A stretch of 64,000 nucleotides of DNA from Pseudomonas reidholzensis (GCF_900536025.1 NZ_UNOZ01000039.1:124001-188000); one strand, 5' to 3'. Shown: positions 55,256 through 63,808, numbered from the stretch's first letter. Translations and numbers: made by a program. Notes: a model not told the origin generated them from the letters alone.

Positions 55256-56935
55256 TCAACGCTCGTGGACGTAAGTACCCGGAGCCGCCTCGCCGGCGGC
55301 ATAGGCGCGATTGCCCAGGCGGGTCGGGGCCTTCTTCATCTCGCCGGCGCGCTCGCCCAGCCAGGTCTGCCAGTGCAGCCACCAGGAATCGGCGTGCTTG
55401 ACCGCGTTCTCCTGCCACACCAGCGGCTCGTTGGGCCGGTCCTCGCCGGTCATGAAGCGCGCCTTGGGGTTGCCCGGCGGGTTGAGGATGCTCTGGATAT
55501 GGCCGCTGTTGGACAGCACGAACTCGATCTTGCCGCCGAACAGGTGCGCCGAGCGGTAGCACGATTGCCACGGGGTGATGTGGTCGTTGGTGCCGGCAAC
55601 GCTGTAGATATCGCACTTGACCTGCTTCAGGTCGATTGCCGTGCCGCTCACCTCGAGGGCCTCGGGGCGGGTCAGCGGGTTGTTCTTGAACATCTCGATC
55701 AGGTCGCCGTGGAAGGCGGCCGGCAGGCGCGTGGTGTCGTTGTTCCAGAACAGGATGTCGAACACCGGTGGCTCGTTGCCGAGCAGGTAGTTATTGACCC
55801 AGTAGTTCCAGATCAGGTCGTTGGGCCGCATCCAGGCGAACACCTTGGCCATGTCGCTGCCTTCGAGCACGCCCGACTGATAGGAGTGGCGCTTGGCCGC
55901 TTCCAGGGTCTGCTCGTCGACAAACAGCGCGACCTGGTTGTCGAGGGTGGTATCGAGCACGCTGACCAGCAGGGTCAGGGCGTTGACCTTGGTCTCGCCA
56001 GTCGCCGCGTAGTGCCCGACCAGCGCGGTGCAGGTGATGCCGCCAGAGCAGGCGCCGAGCATGTTCAGGTCCTTGGCGCCGGTGATCGCCAGTACCGCAT
56101 CGACCGCTTCCTTGAGCGCGTCGATGTAGGTCGACAGGCCCCACTCGCGCTGGGCCTTGGTCGGGTTGCGCCAACTGATGATGAAGGTCTGCTGGTGGGA
56201 GCGCAGGCAGAAGCGCGCCAGGCTTTTTTCCGGGCTGAGGTCGAACACGTAGAACTTGTTGATCTGGGGTGGCACCACCAGCAGCGGGCGGGCGTGCACC
56301 TGTTCGGTGATCGGCTGGTACTGGATCAGTTCGAGCACGTCGTTGCGGTAGACCACCGCGCCTTCGCTGGTGCCGAGGTTCTTGCCGACCTCGAAGGCGT
56401 CCATGTTGACCTGGCTGGGCATGCCGCCGTTGTGGACCATGTCCTTGGCCAGGTTGGACAGGCCGTCGAGCAGGCTCTTGCCGCCGGTCTCGAAGAAGCG
56501 TTTGACCGCCTGCGGGTTGGCCAGGGTGTTGGTCGGTGCCATGGCTTCGGTCATCAGGTTGATGACGAACTGGCCGCGGCTGATGTCCTGCGGCGACAGG
56601 TCGGCGTCGCTGATCCAGTCGTTGAGCTCCTTGCGCCAGGCCAGGTAGGTCTGCAGGTAGCGCCGGTACAGCGGGTTGCTGCTCCAGGCCGGGTCGTGGA
56701 AGCGGCGGTCGTCGCCCTCGGGTTGCAGGCTGGATTTGCCCAGCAGGACGTTTTTCAGTTCCAGGCCGAAATGGGCGATGTGCTTGGCGCTGTGCAACGG
56801 CTGTCGCACGGCCTGGCGCAAGACATTGCGCGCGGAGCTCAGCAGGTCCTTGCGGCGGATCCCGATCACTGGGTTCAGGCCCAGCGTGTTCTCCGAGGCC
56901 TGGCGCTGCAAATCATCGGTGTTCTTGTTACTCAT
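55256..56935 (-). CDS. phaC1: Medium-chain-length PHA synthase 1
   Basis: Class II PHA polymerase (559 aa), main synthase of the cluster. Cys296 is in the lipase-like box MLGACSGGITC; Asp and His lie in RPNDLIWNYWVNNY and GTNDHITPW, with SGHIQSILNPPGN at the C-terminal side. It is the first gene of the minus-strand operon phaC1-phaZ-phaC2-phaD. A 350-bp upstream region carries the candidate PhaD operator. The start MSNKNTDDLQRQAS is standard. Confidence 0.97.
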   Translation of the reverse strand: MSNKNTDDLQRQASENTLGLNPVIGIRRKDLLSSARNVLRQAVRQPLHSAKHIAHFGLELKNVLLGKSSLQPEGDDRRFHDPAWSSNPLYRRYLQTYLAWRKELNDWISDADLSPQDISRGQFVINLMTEAMAPTNTLANPQAVKRFFETGGKSLLDGLSNLAKDMVHNGGMPSQVNMDAFEVGKNLGTSEGAVVYRNDVLELIQYQPITEQVHARPLLVVPPQINKFYVFDLSPEKSLARFCLRSHQQTFIISWRNPTKAQREWGLSTYIDALKEAVDAVLAITGAKDLNMLGACSGGITCTALVGHYAATGETKVNALTLLVSVLDTTLDNQVALFVDEQTLEAAKRHSYQSGVLEGSDMAKVFAWMRPNDLIWNYWVNNYLLGNEPPVFDILFWNNDTTRLPAAFHGDLIEMFKNNPLTRPEALEVSGTAIDLKQVKCDIYSVAGTNDHITPWQSCYRSAHLFGGKIEFVLSNSGHIQSILNPPGNPKARFMTGEDRPNEPLVWQENAVKHADSWWLHWQTWLGERAGEMKKAPTRLGNRAYAAGEAAPGTYVHER

Positions 56936-57289
56936 CTACGACGCTCCGTTGTCCTGAGACGAGTACCGGCTGGCTGTGGCGGGTACACAGACGACAGCCC
57001 GGTACTGCTTGCTCGGGTGACCAGTGATAAGGAACAGCGCTGCTGCGACCGGATGCGTGTCAGTGATGAGCTGCGGGTACTCTGCGTGTGAAGACAGCCT
57101 GCTTTCGCTCGCGACCTCTACAACATACCGGCCCGGCCCTGCCTGCCTGATAAGCAATGCAGGGAACTTGCCAGCTCCATTGGTTACCCGACTTTCATGT
57201 AATGCGCAAGACAGCCGGTGATTGGCCGTCGATAAGGCATTCAAGCAGACTGAATTAGAAAATGCGCTCTAATCCACAGGACGCTTGCG
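56936..57289. other. phaC1 upstream region (promoter PC1)
   Basis: The 354-bp gap has no credible gene. A 102-codon frame on the minus strand (57244-56936) has no ribosome site and no recognisable domain. The region should hold the phaC1 promoter; the clearest signal is the inverted repeat at 57254-57273. I cannot place -35/-10 hexamers with confidence. Confidence 0.55.
57254..57273. promoter_or_regulatory. Candidate PhaD operator upstream of phaC1
   Basis: ATTAGA (57254-57259) and TCTAAT (57268-57273) are perfect 6-bp inverted arms separated by 8 bp (AAATGCGC). The same architecture is seen before phaI (50577-50596). It lies about 320 bp upstream of phaC1 and 16 bp downstream of the DUF971 gene. 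Confidence 0.65.
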
Positions 57290-57667
57290 CTAGAGCATCA
57301 GTTTGACCAGAGATTCGGCAGGATCGCGGGATTTTCCGGCCTTGCGCAGCTCGTCGAGGTACTCGGACCACAGCTCGGCCTGGCGCAGGGACAGCTGCTC
57401 GAGGTACTCCCAAGTGAACAATCCGCTGTCATGGCCGTCGTCGAAGGTCAATTTCAGTGCATATTGACCGGCCGGCTCCAGGCCGGATAGGCCAACGTTG
57501 ATCTTGCCAACTTGCAGGATCGGATTGCCGTGACCCTGGACCTCGGCAGAGGGCGAGTGCACGCGCAGGAATTCGGCGGGGAGGTGATAGACCTCGTCTG
57601 GCCCGTAGGTGAGGGTCAGGGTCTTTGAGGCTTTGTGCAGGTTGATTGCGGTGGGCAGGCGGGCCAT
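57290..57667 (-). CDS. DUF971 domain protein (gamma-butyrobetaine hydroxylase-like N-terminal fold)
   Basis: The 125-aa protein is a stand-alone DUF971 domain: INLHKASKTLTLTY, LPAEFLRVHSPSAEVQGHG and FDDGHDSGLFTWEYLEQL. The domain forms the N-terminal Zn-binding part of gamma-butyrobetaine dioxygenases and occurs alone in bacteria, where it has been linked to Fe-S or molybdenum-cofactor-related functions; none is proven here. It lies between hslU and phaC1 on the same strand. I start at MARLPTAINLH. Confidence 0.87.
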   Translation of the reverse strand: MARLPTAINLHKASKTLTLTYGPDEVYHLPAEFLRVHSPSAEVQGHGNPILQVGKINVGLSGLEPAGQYALKLTFDDGHDSGLFTWEYLEQLSLRQAELWSEYLDELRKAGKSRDPAESLVKLML

Positions 57668-57673
57668 GGGCTG

Positions 57674-57722
57674 AATCTCTCTGGGCGTTAGCTGCAAGCT
57701 TCGAGCTTTAGCCAGAGAGATT
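57674..57722. repeat. 11-bp inverted repeat enclosing a GCTGCAAGC repeat element
   Basis: AATCTCTCTGG (57674-57684) and CCAGAGAGATT (57712-57722) are perfect inverted arms. The loop holds AGCTGCAAGCTTCGAGCTTTA, related to repeats near 39830 and 63810. It lies between hslU and the DUF971 gene. Confidence 0.65.
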
Positions 57723-57734
57723 CAAGGTGCCAGT

Positions 57735-57753
57735 GGGGCCGCGCAGCGGCCCC
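57735..57753 (-). terminator. Hairpin after hslU
   Basis: GGGGCCGC (57735-57742) and GCGGCCCC (57746-57753) form a short GC hairpin 9 bases past the hslU stop. It has no T tract, so it is probably a weak or Rho-assisted 3' end. Confidence 0.5.
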
Positions 57754-57761
57754 TGGGGGTC

Positions 57762-59108
57762 TTACAGGATGTAGCGCGACAGGTCTTCGTTCTGCGCCAG
57801 CTCACCGAGGTGGCCGTTGACGTACTCGGCGTCGATACGGATCGGCGTCTCGTCATGCGCACTGGCCAGGTCACCGGCACTGAACGACACCTCTTCGAGC
57901 AGGCGCTCGAGCAGGGTGTGCAGGCGACGCGCACCAATATTCTCGGTCTTCTCGTTGACCTGGTAGGCGATCTCGGCCAGGCGCTTGATGCCGTCGCCGA
58001 GGAACTCGATGTTCAGCCCTTCGGTCTTCAGCAGCTCGCGGTACTGCTCGGTCAACGACGCGTGCGGCTCCTGCAGGATGCGCTCGAAGTCTTCCGGGGT
58101 CAGCGCCTTGAGCTCGACACGGATCGGCAGGCGGCCTTGCAGCTCGGGCACCAGGTCGCTCGGCTTGCTCAGGTGGAACGCACCCGAGGCGATGAACAGG
58201 ATATGGTCGGTCTTGACCATGCCCAGCTTGGTGTTGACGGTGCAGCCTTCGATCAGTGGCAGCAGGTCGCGCTGGACACCTTCACGGGACACATCGGCGC
58301 CGCCGACATTGCCACGCTTGGCAACCTTGTCGATCTCGTCGATGAACACGATACCGTGTTGCTCGACCGCTTCCAGGGCCTTGGCCTTGAGTTCTTCTTC
58401 GTTGACCAGGCGGCCCGCTTCTTCGTCGCGGACCATCTTCAGCGCTTCCTTGACCTTGAGCTTGCGCGCCTTGCGCTTGCCCTTGCCCATGTTGGCGAAC
58501 AGGCTCTGCAGCTGGTTGGTCATCTCTTCCATGCCGGGCGGCGCGGCGATCTCGACGCCCATCGACTCGGCGACTTCGATCTCGATTTCCTTGTCGTCCA
58601 GCTGGCCTTCACGCAGGCGCTTGCGGAACAGCTGGCGGGTGTTGGAGTCGCTGGCCGACGGCGCGGCTTCTTCGGCAAAGCTGCTGGCGCTGCGCGCCTG
58701 GGGCAGCAGCGCGTCGAGGATGCGCTCTTCGGCGGCGTCTTCGGCGCGGTGGCGCACGCGGATGATTTCCTGCTCGCGGAACATCTTCAGCGCGGCGTCG
58801 GCGAGGTCACGAATGATCGACTCGACATCGCGGCCGACGTAACCGACTTCGGTGAACTTGGTCGCTTCGACCTTGATGAACGGGGCGTTGGCCAGCTTGG
58901 CCAGGCGCCGGGCGATTTCGGTCTTGCCGACGCCGGTCGGGCCGATCATCAGGATGTTCTTCGGGGTGACTTCAGCGCGCAGCTCGGCCGGCAGCTGCAT
59001 GCGCCGCCAGCGGTTGCGCAGGGCGATGGCGACAGCGCGCTTGGCGTCGTCCTGGCCGATGATGTGGCGGTTCAGTTCGTGGACGATTTCACGGGGGGTC
59101 ATGGACAT
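57762..59108 (-). CDS. hslU: HslU ATPase subunit of the HslVU protease
   Basis: The 448-aa AAA+ (Clp/Hsp100 class) unfoldase feeds substrates to HslV. Walker A is GPTGVGKTEIAR; the pore loop is GYVGRD; an I-domain insertion (about 110-240) follows; Walker B is GIVFIDEID, sensor/arginine-finger region LVPELQGRLPIRV and the C-terminal NEDLSRYIL that docks into HslV. The start MSMTPREIVHELN is the family start. hslV lies 73 bases upstream in the same direction. Confidence 0.97.
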   Translation of the reverse strand: MSMTPREIVHELNRHIIGQDDAKRAVAIALRNRWRRMQLPAELRAEVTPKNILMIGPTGVGKTEIARRLAKLANAPFIKVEATKFTEVGYVGRDVESIIRDLADAALKMFREQEIIRVRHRAEDAAEERILDALLPQARSASSFAEEAAPSASDSNTRQLFRKRLREGQLDDKEIEIEVAESMGVEIAAPPGMEEMTNQLQSLFANMGKGKRKARKLKVKEALKMVRDEEAGRLVNEEELKAKALEAVEQHGIVFIDEIDKVAKRGNVGGADVSREGVQRDLLPLIEGCTVNTKLGMVKTDHILFIASGAFHLSKPSDLVPELQGRLPIRVELKALTPEDFERILQEPHASLTEQYRELLKTEGLNIEFLGDGIKRLAEIAYQVNEKTENIGARRLHTLLERLLEEVSFSAGDLASAHDETPIRIDAEYVNGHLGELAQNEDLSRYIL

Positions 59109-59181
59109 GATCAGTACGGTCCTTGGGCGGAGCAATCAGTGTGGAAAAGTCCCGCGCTGGGCGGGACGCCAGAACAACTGA

Positions 59182-59712
59182 TTACTCGGCCAGGTCCTGC
59201 TCCTCGATGGTCAGGTTGTGGTTGGTGAACACGCAGATGTCACCGGCGATGTTCAGCGCGGTTTCGGCGATTTCACGGGCGCCGAGGTCGGTCTTGTTCA
59301 GCAGGGCGCGGGCCGCGGCCTGGGCGAAGGCGCCGCCGGAGCCCATGGCGATCAGGCCGTCTTCCGGCTCGACCACGTCACCGTTGCCGGTGATGATCAG
59401 CGAGGCGTCCTTGTTGGCCACCGCCAGCATGGCTTCCAGGCGGCTCAGGGAACGGTCGGTACGCCATTCCTTGGCCAGCTCGACAGCGGCGCGGACCAGG
59501 TGGCCCTGGTGTTTTTCCAGCTGGGCTTCGAAGCGCTCGAACAGGGTGAACGCATCGGCAGTGGCCCCGGCGAAGCCGGCGATGACCTGGCCGTGGTACA
59601 GGCGCCGGACTTTCTTGGCGTTGCCTTTCATCACGGTGTTGCCGAGGGAAACCTGGCCGTCGCCCGCCATGACGACTTTGCCGTGGCGGCGGACTGAAAC
59701 GATGGTAGTCAA
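59182..59712 (-). CDS. hslV: HslV peptidase subunit of the HslVU protease
   Basis: The 176-aa proteasome-like threonine peptidase of the HslVU complex. I start at a TTG codon (59712-59710), because it places the catalytic Thr directly after the initiator (MTTIVSVRRHGKVVMAGDGQ), as the mature enzyme needs; GGAG lies 8 bases upstream. No in-frame ATG is near, and the upstream ATG-started frame would add a long extension. Further motifs are AGFAGATADAFTL and AMGSGGAFAQAAA. Transcription runs on into hslU. Confidence 0.95.
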   Translation of the reverse strand: MTTIVSVRRHGKVVMAGDGQVSLGNTVMKGNAKKVRRLYHGQVIAGFAGATADAFTLFERFEAQLEKHQGHLVRAAVELAKEWRTDRSLSRLEAMLAVANKDASLIITGNGDVVEPEDGLIAMGSGGAFAQAAARALLNKTDLGAREIAETALNIAGDICVFTNHNLTIEEQDLAE

Positions 59713-59824
59713 GGGAAGAGTCTCCACGCAGCGGGGCGAAAATGCCTGATGCAGACTCATATGGGGGGAGGGGGGAAGGATTTCAACCGGGGAGGATGAA
59801 TGGTCGATCCAGGCAAGGTCTTCT

Positions 59825-59917
59825 GGGGCCAGTCGCGGCCCCTCGCGGGCAAGCCCGCTCCTACAGGGGTAGTGGTGAGTCCTGTAGGAGCGGGCTTGCC
59901 CGCGAAGCGGCCGCGGG
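59825..59917. repeat. REP element pair
   Basis: CCTCGCGGGCAAGCCCGCTC and its inverted copy GAGCGGGCTTGCCCGCGAAG are about 20 bp apart between pyrC' and hslV. Confidence 0.85.
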
Positions 59918-59923
59918 GATGGA

Positions 59924-61195
59924 TCAGGCCTCGTGGCAAACGTGCCCGTCGACCAAGGTATAACGCACCGCACTCGGCAGGCAGTGGCCGATGAACGGGC
60001 AGTTTTCACCGCGCGACAGCCAGTGCTCGCCCGCCACGGTCGAGGCCTTCGGGTCGAACAGCACCAGGTCCGCCGCGCCACCGACCTTCAGCTCCCCGGC
60101 CGGCAAGCGCAGGGCCTGCGCCGGACCGCTGGTCAGGCGCGCGAGCAAGGTCGGCAGGTCGAGCAGGCCGTCCTCGACCAGGGTCATGGCCAGCGGCAGC
60201 AGCAGTTCGACACTGCTGATGCCCGGCTCAGTAGCGCCAAACGGTGCCAGCTTGGCGTCACGCTCATGCGGCTGGTGATGGCTGGAAATCGCCTGGATCA
60301 CCCCCGACTTGACGGCGGCGCGCAGGCCATCACGGTCGGCGCTGGTGCGCAGCGGCGGCTGCACGTGGTACAGGCTGGAGAAGTCGCGCAGCGCCTCGTC
60401 GGTGAGGATCAACTGGTACAGGGCTACGTCTGCGGTCACCGGCAGGCCCATTTCCTGTGCCTGGGCGATCAGCTGCGCGCCACGGGCACTGGTGATCTGG
60501 GCGAAGTGCGCACGCACGCCGCTCTGCTCGACCAGCAGCAGGTTGCGCGCCAGGGCCACGGTCTCGGCGCTTTCCGGGATGCCCGGCAGGCCGAGGAAGC
60601 TGGCCATGGCGCCTTCGTGGGCCAGGCCGCCGTGGGCCAGGTCGCGGTCCTGCGAGTGGAACACCACGGTCAGGTCGAAGGTCGCGGCGTATTCCAGCGC
60701 GCGGGCCAGGGTGCGGTTGTTGGGGATTTGTTGCAAACCGTTGCCGAAGGCCACGCAGCCGGTGTCGCGCAGGGCGATCAGCTCGGCCAGTTGCTCGCCT
60801 TCGAGGCCCTTGGTCAGCGCGCCGATCGGGTAGACCTTGCTGTTACCGGCCTCGCGGGCGCGGTCCAGGACCAGCTCGGCGACTGCCGAGGTGTCCAGCA
60901 CCGGGCGGGTCTGCGGCGGGCAGCACAGGCTGGTGACGCCACCGGCGACGGCGGCGCGGGTCTCGCTGGCGATGTTGCCCTTGCGGCTGTAGCCCGGCTC
61001 GCGCAGGGCCACGTCGAGGTCGACCAGGCCGGGCGCTGCGATCAGCCCTTCGGCCTGGATCGTGCGGCTGGCGCTGAAACCGGCCGGCGCGGCGCCGATC
61101 GCGGCAATCCGCCCGCCTTCCAGGTGCAGGTCGGTGAGGGTGTCCAGGCCGCTGCGCGGATCGATTACCCGGGCGCCAAGAATGCTGATGCTCAC
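59924..61195 (-). CDS. pyrC': Dihydroorotase-like subunit without metal ligands (PyrC')
   Basis: The 423-aa amidohydrolase fold resembles dihydroorotase, but the conserved HxHLREPG metal motif reads DLDVALREPG: Asp61 and Ala63 replace the two histidines. It is therefore almost surely not catalytic. In P. putida the pyrBC' product is known as a structural partner needed to assemble active aspartate transcarbamoylase (dodecameric). The ATG overlaps the pyrB stop by 4 bases, giving tight coupling. True dihydroorotase must be encoded elsewhere. Confidence 0.95.
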   Translation of the reverse strand: MSISILGARVIDPRSGLDTLTDLHLEGGRIAAIGAAPAGFSASRTIQAEGLIAAPGLVDLDVALREPGYSRKGNIASETRAAVAGGVTSLCCPPQTRPVLDTSAVAELVLDRAREAGNSKVYPIGALTKGLEGEQLAELIALRDTGCVAFGNGLQQIPNNRTLARALEYAATFDLTVVFHSQDRDLAHGGLAHEGAMASFLGLPGIPESAETVALARNLLLVEQSGVRAHFAQITSARGAQLIAQAQEMGLPVTADVALYQLILTDEALRDFSSLYHVQPPLRTSADRDGLRAAVKSGVIQAISSHHQPHERDAKLAPFGATEPGISSVELLLPLAMTLVEDGLLDLPTLLARLTSGPAQALRLPAGELKVGGAADLVLFDPKASTVAGEHWLSRGENCPFIGHCLPSAVRYTLVDGHVCHEA

Positions 61196-62196
61196 AGGCC
61201 GTTCTCCTGGTCGAATTGTCGTTGTGCGTTCTGCCCGCTCATGGCCATCGACAGCACGGCCATGCGCACGGCGATGCCATAGGTGACCTGATTGAGGATC
61301 ACCGAGTGCTTGCCGTCGGCCACCGCCGACTCGATCTCGACGCCGCGGTTGATCGGCCCCGGGTGCATGACGATGGCATCCGGCTTGGCCCCGGCCAGGC
61401 GCGCGGTGGTCAGGCCGAACAGGCGGTAGAACTCACCCTCGCTGGGCAGCAGGCCACCGGCCATGCGCTCGCGCTGCAGGCGCAGCATGATCACCACGTC
61501 GACGTCCTTGAGGCCTTCGGCCATGTCGGTGTAGACCTTCACGCCGTATTGCTCGATGCCGACCGGAATCAGGGTTTTCGGGCCGATCACGCGGATGTCC
61601 GGGCAGCCCAGGGTCTTCAGCGCGAGCATGTCGGAACGGGCCACGCGCGAGTGCAGGATGTCGCCGACGATGGCCACCGAGAGGTTCTCGAAGCTGCCTT
61701 TGTGGCGGCGGATGGCGAGCATGTCGAGCATGCCCTGGGTCGGGTGCGCGTGGCGACCGTCACCGCCGTTGATCACGGCGACGTCCGGGCACACGTGCTC
61801 GGCGATGAAGTGCGCGGCGCCGGAGTCGGAGTGGCGCACGACGAACATGTCGGCGGCCATCGCCTCGAGGTTGCGCAGGGTGTCGAACAGGGTCTCGCCC
61901 TTGCTGGTCGACGAGGTCGATACGTTCAGGCTGATCACGTCGGCCGACAGGCGCTGAGCGGCCAGTTCGAAAGTGGTGCGGGTACGGGTCGAGTTCTCGA
62001 AGAACACGTTGCACACGGTCTTGCCGCGCAGCAACGGGACTTTCTTCACGGCCCGGGCGCCCACTTCGAGAAACGAGTCGGCGGTGTCGAGGATCTCGGT
62101 CAGCAGTTCGCGGGGCAAACCGTCGAGCGAGAGAAAGTGGCGCAGCTGGCCCTGATCGTTGAGCTGCAGCGGGCGCTTGGCGTCGAATGGCGTCAT
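61192..62196 (-). CDS. pyrB: Aspartate carbamoyltransferase catalytic chain
   Basis: The 334-aa enzyme makes N-carbamoyl-aspartate, the first committed step of pyrimidine synthesis. The carbamoyl-phosphate motif FFENSTRTRTTFE, the INGGDGRHAHPTQG active-site loop and VMHPGPINRG are present. I start at MTPFDAKRPLQL; a GTG one codon earlier is an alternative. The N-terminus is longer than in E. coli PyrB, as in Pseudomonas enzymes that bind PyrC'. It lies 12 bases after pyrR and overlaps pyrC'. Confidence 0.97.
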   Translation of the reverse strand: MTPFDAKRPLQLNDQGQLRHFLSLDGLPRELLTEILDTADSFLEVGARAVKKVPLLRGKTVCNVFFENSTRTRTTFELAAQRLSADVISLNVSTSSTSKGETLFDTLRNLEAMAADMFVVRHSDSGAAHFIAEHVCPDVAVINGGDGRHAHPTQGMLDMLAIRRHKGSFENLSVAIVGDILHSRVARSDMLALKTLGCPDIRVIGPKTLIPVGIEQYGVKVYTDMAEGLKDVDVVIMLRLQRERMAGGLLPSEGEFYRLFGLTTARLAGAKPDAIVMHPGPINRGVEIESAVADGKHSVILNQVTYGIAVRMAVLSMAMSGQNAQRQFDQENGL

Positions 62197-62208
62197 CACG
62201 GGGGGCTC

Positions 62209-62727
62209 TTAAAGGGCGGAAGCGGTGGCGAGGTCCTGGCGCTCGAGGGCGAGCGGCGCGGGTCCGGTCAATTTTACCCGCTCATGGGCGGCCAGCGACA
62301 GAGTGGCACCGAGCACATTGGGGCGGATCGGCAGTTCACCGGCATCCAGGTCGAGCAGGCAGACCAGGGTCACGCTGGCCGGGCGGCCATAGTCGAACAG
62401 TTCGTTGAGGGCGGCGCGGATGGTCCGGCCGCTCATCAGCACGTCGTCGACCAGCACCAGGTGCTGGCCTTCGACCTCGAACGGCAGCTCCGAGGGGCGC
62501 ACCTGCGGGTGCAGGCCGTTCTGGCTGAAGTCGTCGCGGTAGAACGACACGTCCAGGGTGCCCAGCGGGCTGGTGTCGGCGAGCGCCTGCTGGAGGGCCT
62601 GGGCCACCCACACGCCACCGGTGCGGATGCCGATGAAGCGCGGCTCGGCAATGGCGCGGCGGGCCAGGTGGGCGCGAAGGTCGACGGCCATCTGCCGGAT
62701 CAGCTCGGCGGGGTTGGGTAGGCTCAT
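62209..62727 (-). CDS. pyrR: Bifunctional pyrimidine regulator PyrR / uracil phosphoribosyltransferase
   Basis: The 172-aa PRT-fold protein has the PRPP motif LVLVDDVLMSGRTIRAAL and the IGIRTGGVWVA and FYRDDF elements of the PyrR family. In Gram-positives PyrR attenuates pyr mRNA; in Pseudomonas it affects pyr gene regulation, mode less clear. It is the first pyr gene of pyrR-pyrB-pyrC' and follows ruvX after about 60 bases. I see no obvious attenuator hairpin in that gap. Confidence 0.95.
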   Translation of the reverse strand: MSLPNPAELIRQMAVDLRAHLARRAIAEPRFIGIRTGGVWVAQALQQALADTSPLGTLDVSFYRDDFSQNGLHPQVRPSELPFEVEGQHLVLVDDVLMSGRTIRAALNELFDYGRPASVTLVCLLDLDAGELPIRPNVLGATLSLAAHERVKLTGPAPLALERQDLATASAL

Positions 62728-62785
62728 TGCGGGCTCCTCGGGGCGCCGGGAGGGCCCGGCGGCAAAGCGAATGATGGGGACGGTA

Positions 62786-63211
62786 CTAGGTGTTGGCCTC
62801 CAGCCAGCCCTGCAGGAGCAAGGCTGCGGCGATGGCGTCGACCGGGTTGTCGCGGTAGCTGCCGCGCTGGCCGCCACGGGCCATGCGTTCGCCCTTGGCC
62901 TCGAAGGTGGTCAGGCGTTCGTCGTGGGTGTGCACCGGTAGGTTGTAGCGCCCGTGCAGGCGGTTGGCGAATTTTTGCGCGCGGGCGCTCATCTCGCTCG
63001 GCGTGCCGTCCATGTTCAGCGGCAGGCCGACGACGATGGCGTCGGGCTTCCATTCCTTGATCAGTTTTTCCACCTGGGCCCAGTCGGGGATGCCGTCCTG
63101 GGCCTTCAGGGTGCACAGCTCGCGGGCCTGGCCAGTGATGACCTGGCCGACCGCGACGCCGATCTGTTTGGTGCCGTAATCGAAGCCCAGCAGTAGACGT
63201 AACTCACTCAT
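62786..63211 (-). CDS. ruvX: Holliday-junction resolvase-like / pre-16S rRNA nuclease RuvX (YqgF)
   Basis: The 141-aa RNase H-fold nuclease helps mature the 5' end of 16S rRNA. The first acidic residue is in LLLGFDYGTKQIGVA, the second in VVGLPLNMDGTPSEM, and the C-terminal HTHDERLTTFEA and NPVDAIAAALLLQGWL carry the remaining active-site acids. Its start overlaps the algH stop by 1 base; algH-ruvX-pyrR is a conserved order. Confidence 0.95.
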   Translation of the reverse strand: MSELRLLLGFDYGTKQIGVAVGQVITGQARELCTLKAQDGIPDWAQVEKLIKEWKPDAIVVGLPLNMDGTPSEMSARAQKFANRLHGRYNLPVHTHDERLTTFEAKGERMARGGQRGSYRDNPVDAIAAALLLQGWLEANT

Positions 63212-63780
63212 CAGGCGTGGCCCGCCTGGCTGGTCAGCAGGCTGAGGTTGATCCCCAGCAGCGCGGCGGCGGCTTCGAGGCGCTGCTCGCTGGCCAGGCC
63301 GAAGATGATCTCGGGGTCGAACGGGCAGTTGAGCCAGGCGTTGTCGGCCAGCTCCGCTTCCAGTTGGCCGGCTTCCCAGCCGGCGTAGCCGAGGGTGATC
63401 AGGCTCTTGGCCGGGCCGACGCCTTCGGCGATGGCGAACAGCACGTCCTGCGAGGTCGACAGCGACAGGCCTTCGAGCTCGACCGTGGCCTGGTAGCCGC
63501 GTTCGCTGCTGTGCAGGACGAAGCCACGGTCGGTCTGCACCGGCCCGCCGAGGTAGATCGGTACGTGCACGGTGCCGATCGGCGGCTCTTCGTCGGGGCG
63601 CAACTGCTCGAGGATATCCGCCAGGTTGAGGTCCTGCGGCCGGTTTACCACCAGCCCCATGGCGCCATTGGCGTTGTGCTCAACGATATAGGTCAGGGTC
63701 TGGGCAAAGTTCGGATCGGCCATGTGCGGCATGGCGATCAGGAACTGATGCTTGAGGTAACTCGGAGAGAGGGTTTTCAT
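63211..63780 (-). CDS. algH: UPF0301 protein AlgH (YqgE)
   Basis: The 189-aa protein of the AlgH/YqgE family. Conserved segments are LKHQFLIAMPHMADPNF near the N-terminus, NGAMGLVVNRP, YLGGPVQTDRGFVLHS, and LGYAGWEAGQLEAEL in the second half. AlgH was named for alginate regulation in P. aeruginosa; its biochemical role is unknown. I start at MKTLSPSYLKHQ. A repeat-rich gap separates it from the tonB-like gene upstream. Confidence 0.93.
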   Translation of the reverse strand: MKTLSPSYLKHQFLIAMPHMADPNFAQTLTYIVEHNANGAMGLVVNRPQDLNLADILEQLRPDEEPPIGTVHVPIYLGGPVQTDRGFVLHSSERGYQATVELEGLSLSTSQDVLFAIAEGVGPAKSLITLGYAGWEAGQLEAELADNAWLNCPFDPEIIFGLASEQRLEAAAALLGINLSLLTSQAGHA

Positions 63781-63808
63781 GGGGGATAGTGTGGCGCCAG
63801 CCGCTATG

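Noticed and set aside
56936..57244. 102-codon minus-strand frame upstream of phaC1
   Set aside because: It lies in a real gap, but has no ribosome site, no recognised domain and ends exactly at the phaC1 start; more likely promoter or leader DNA.
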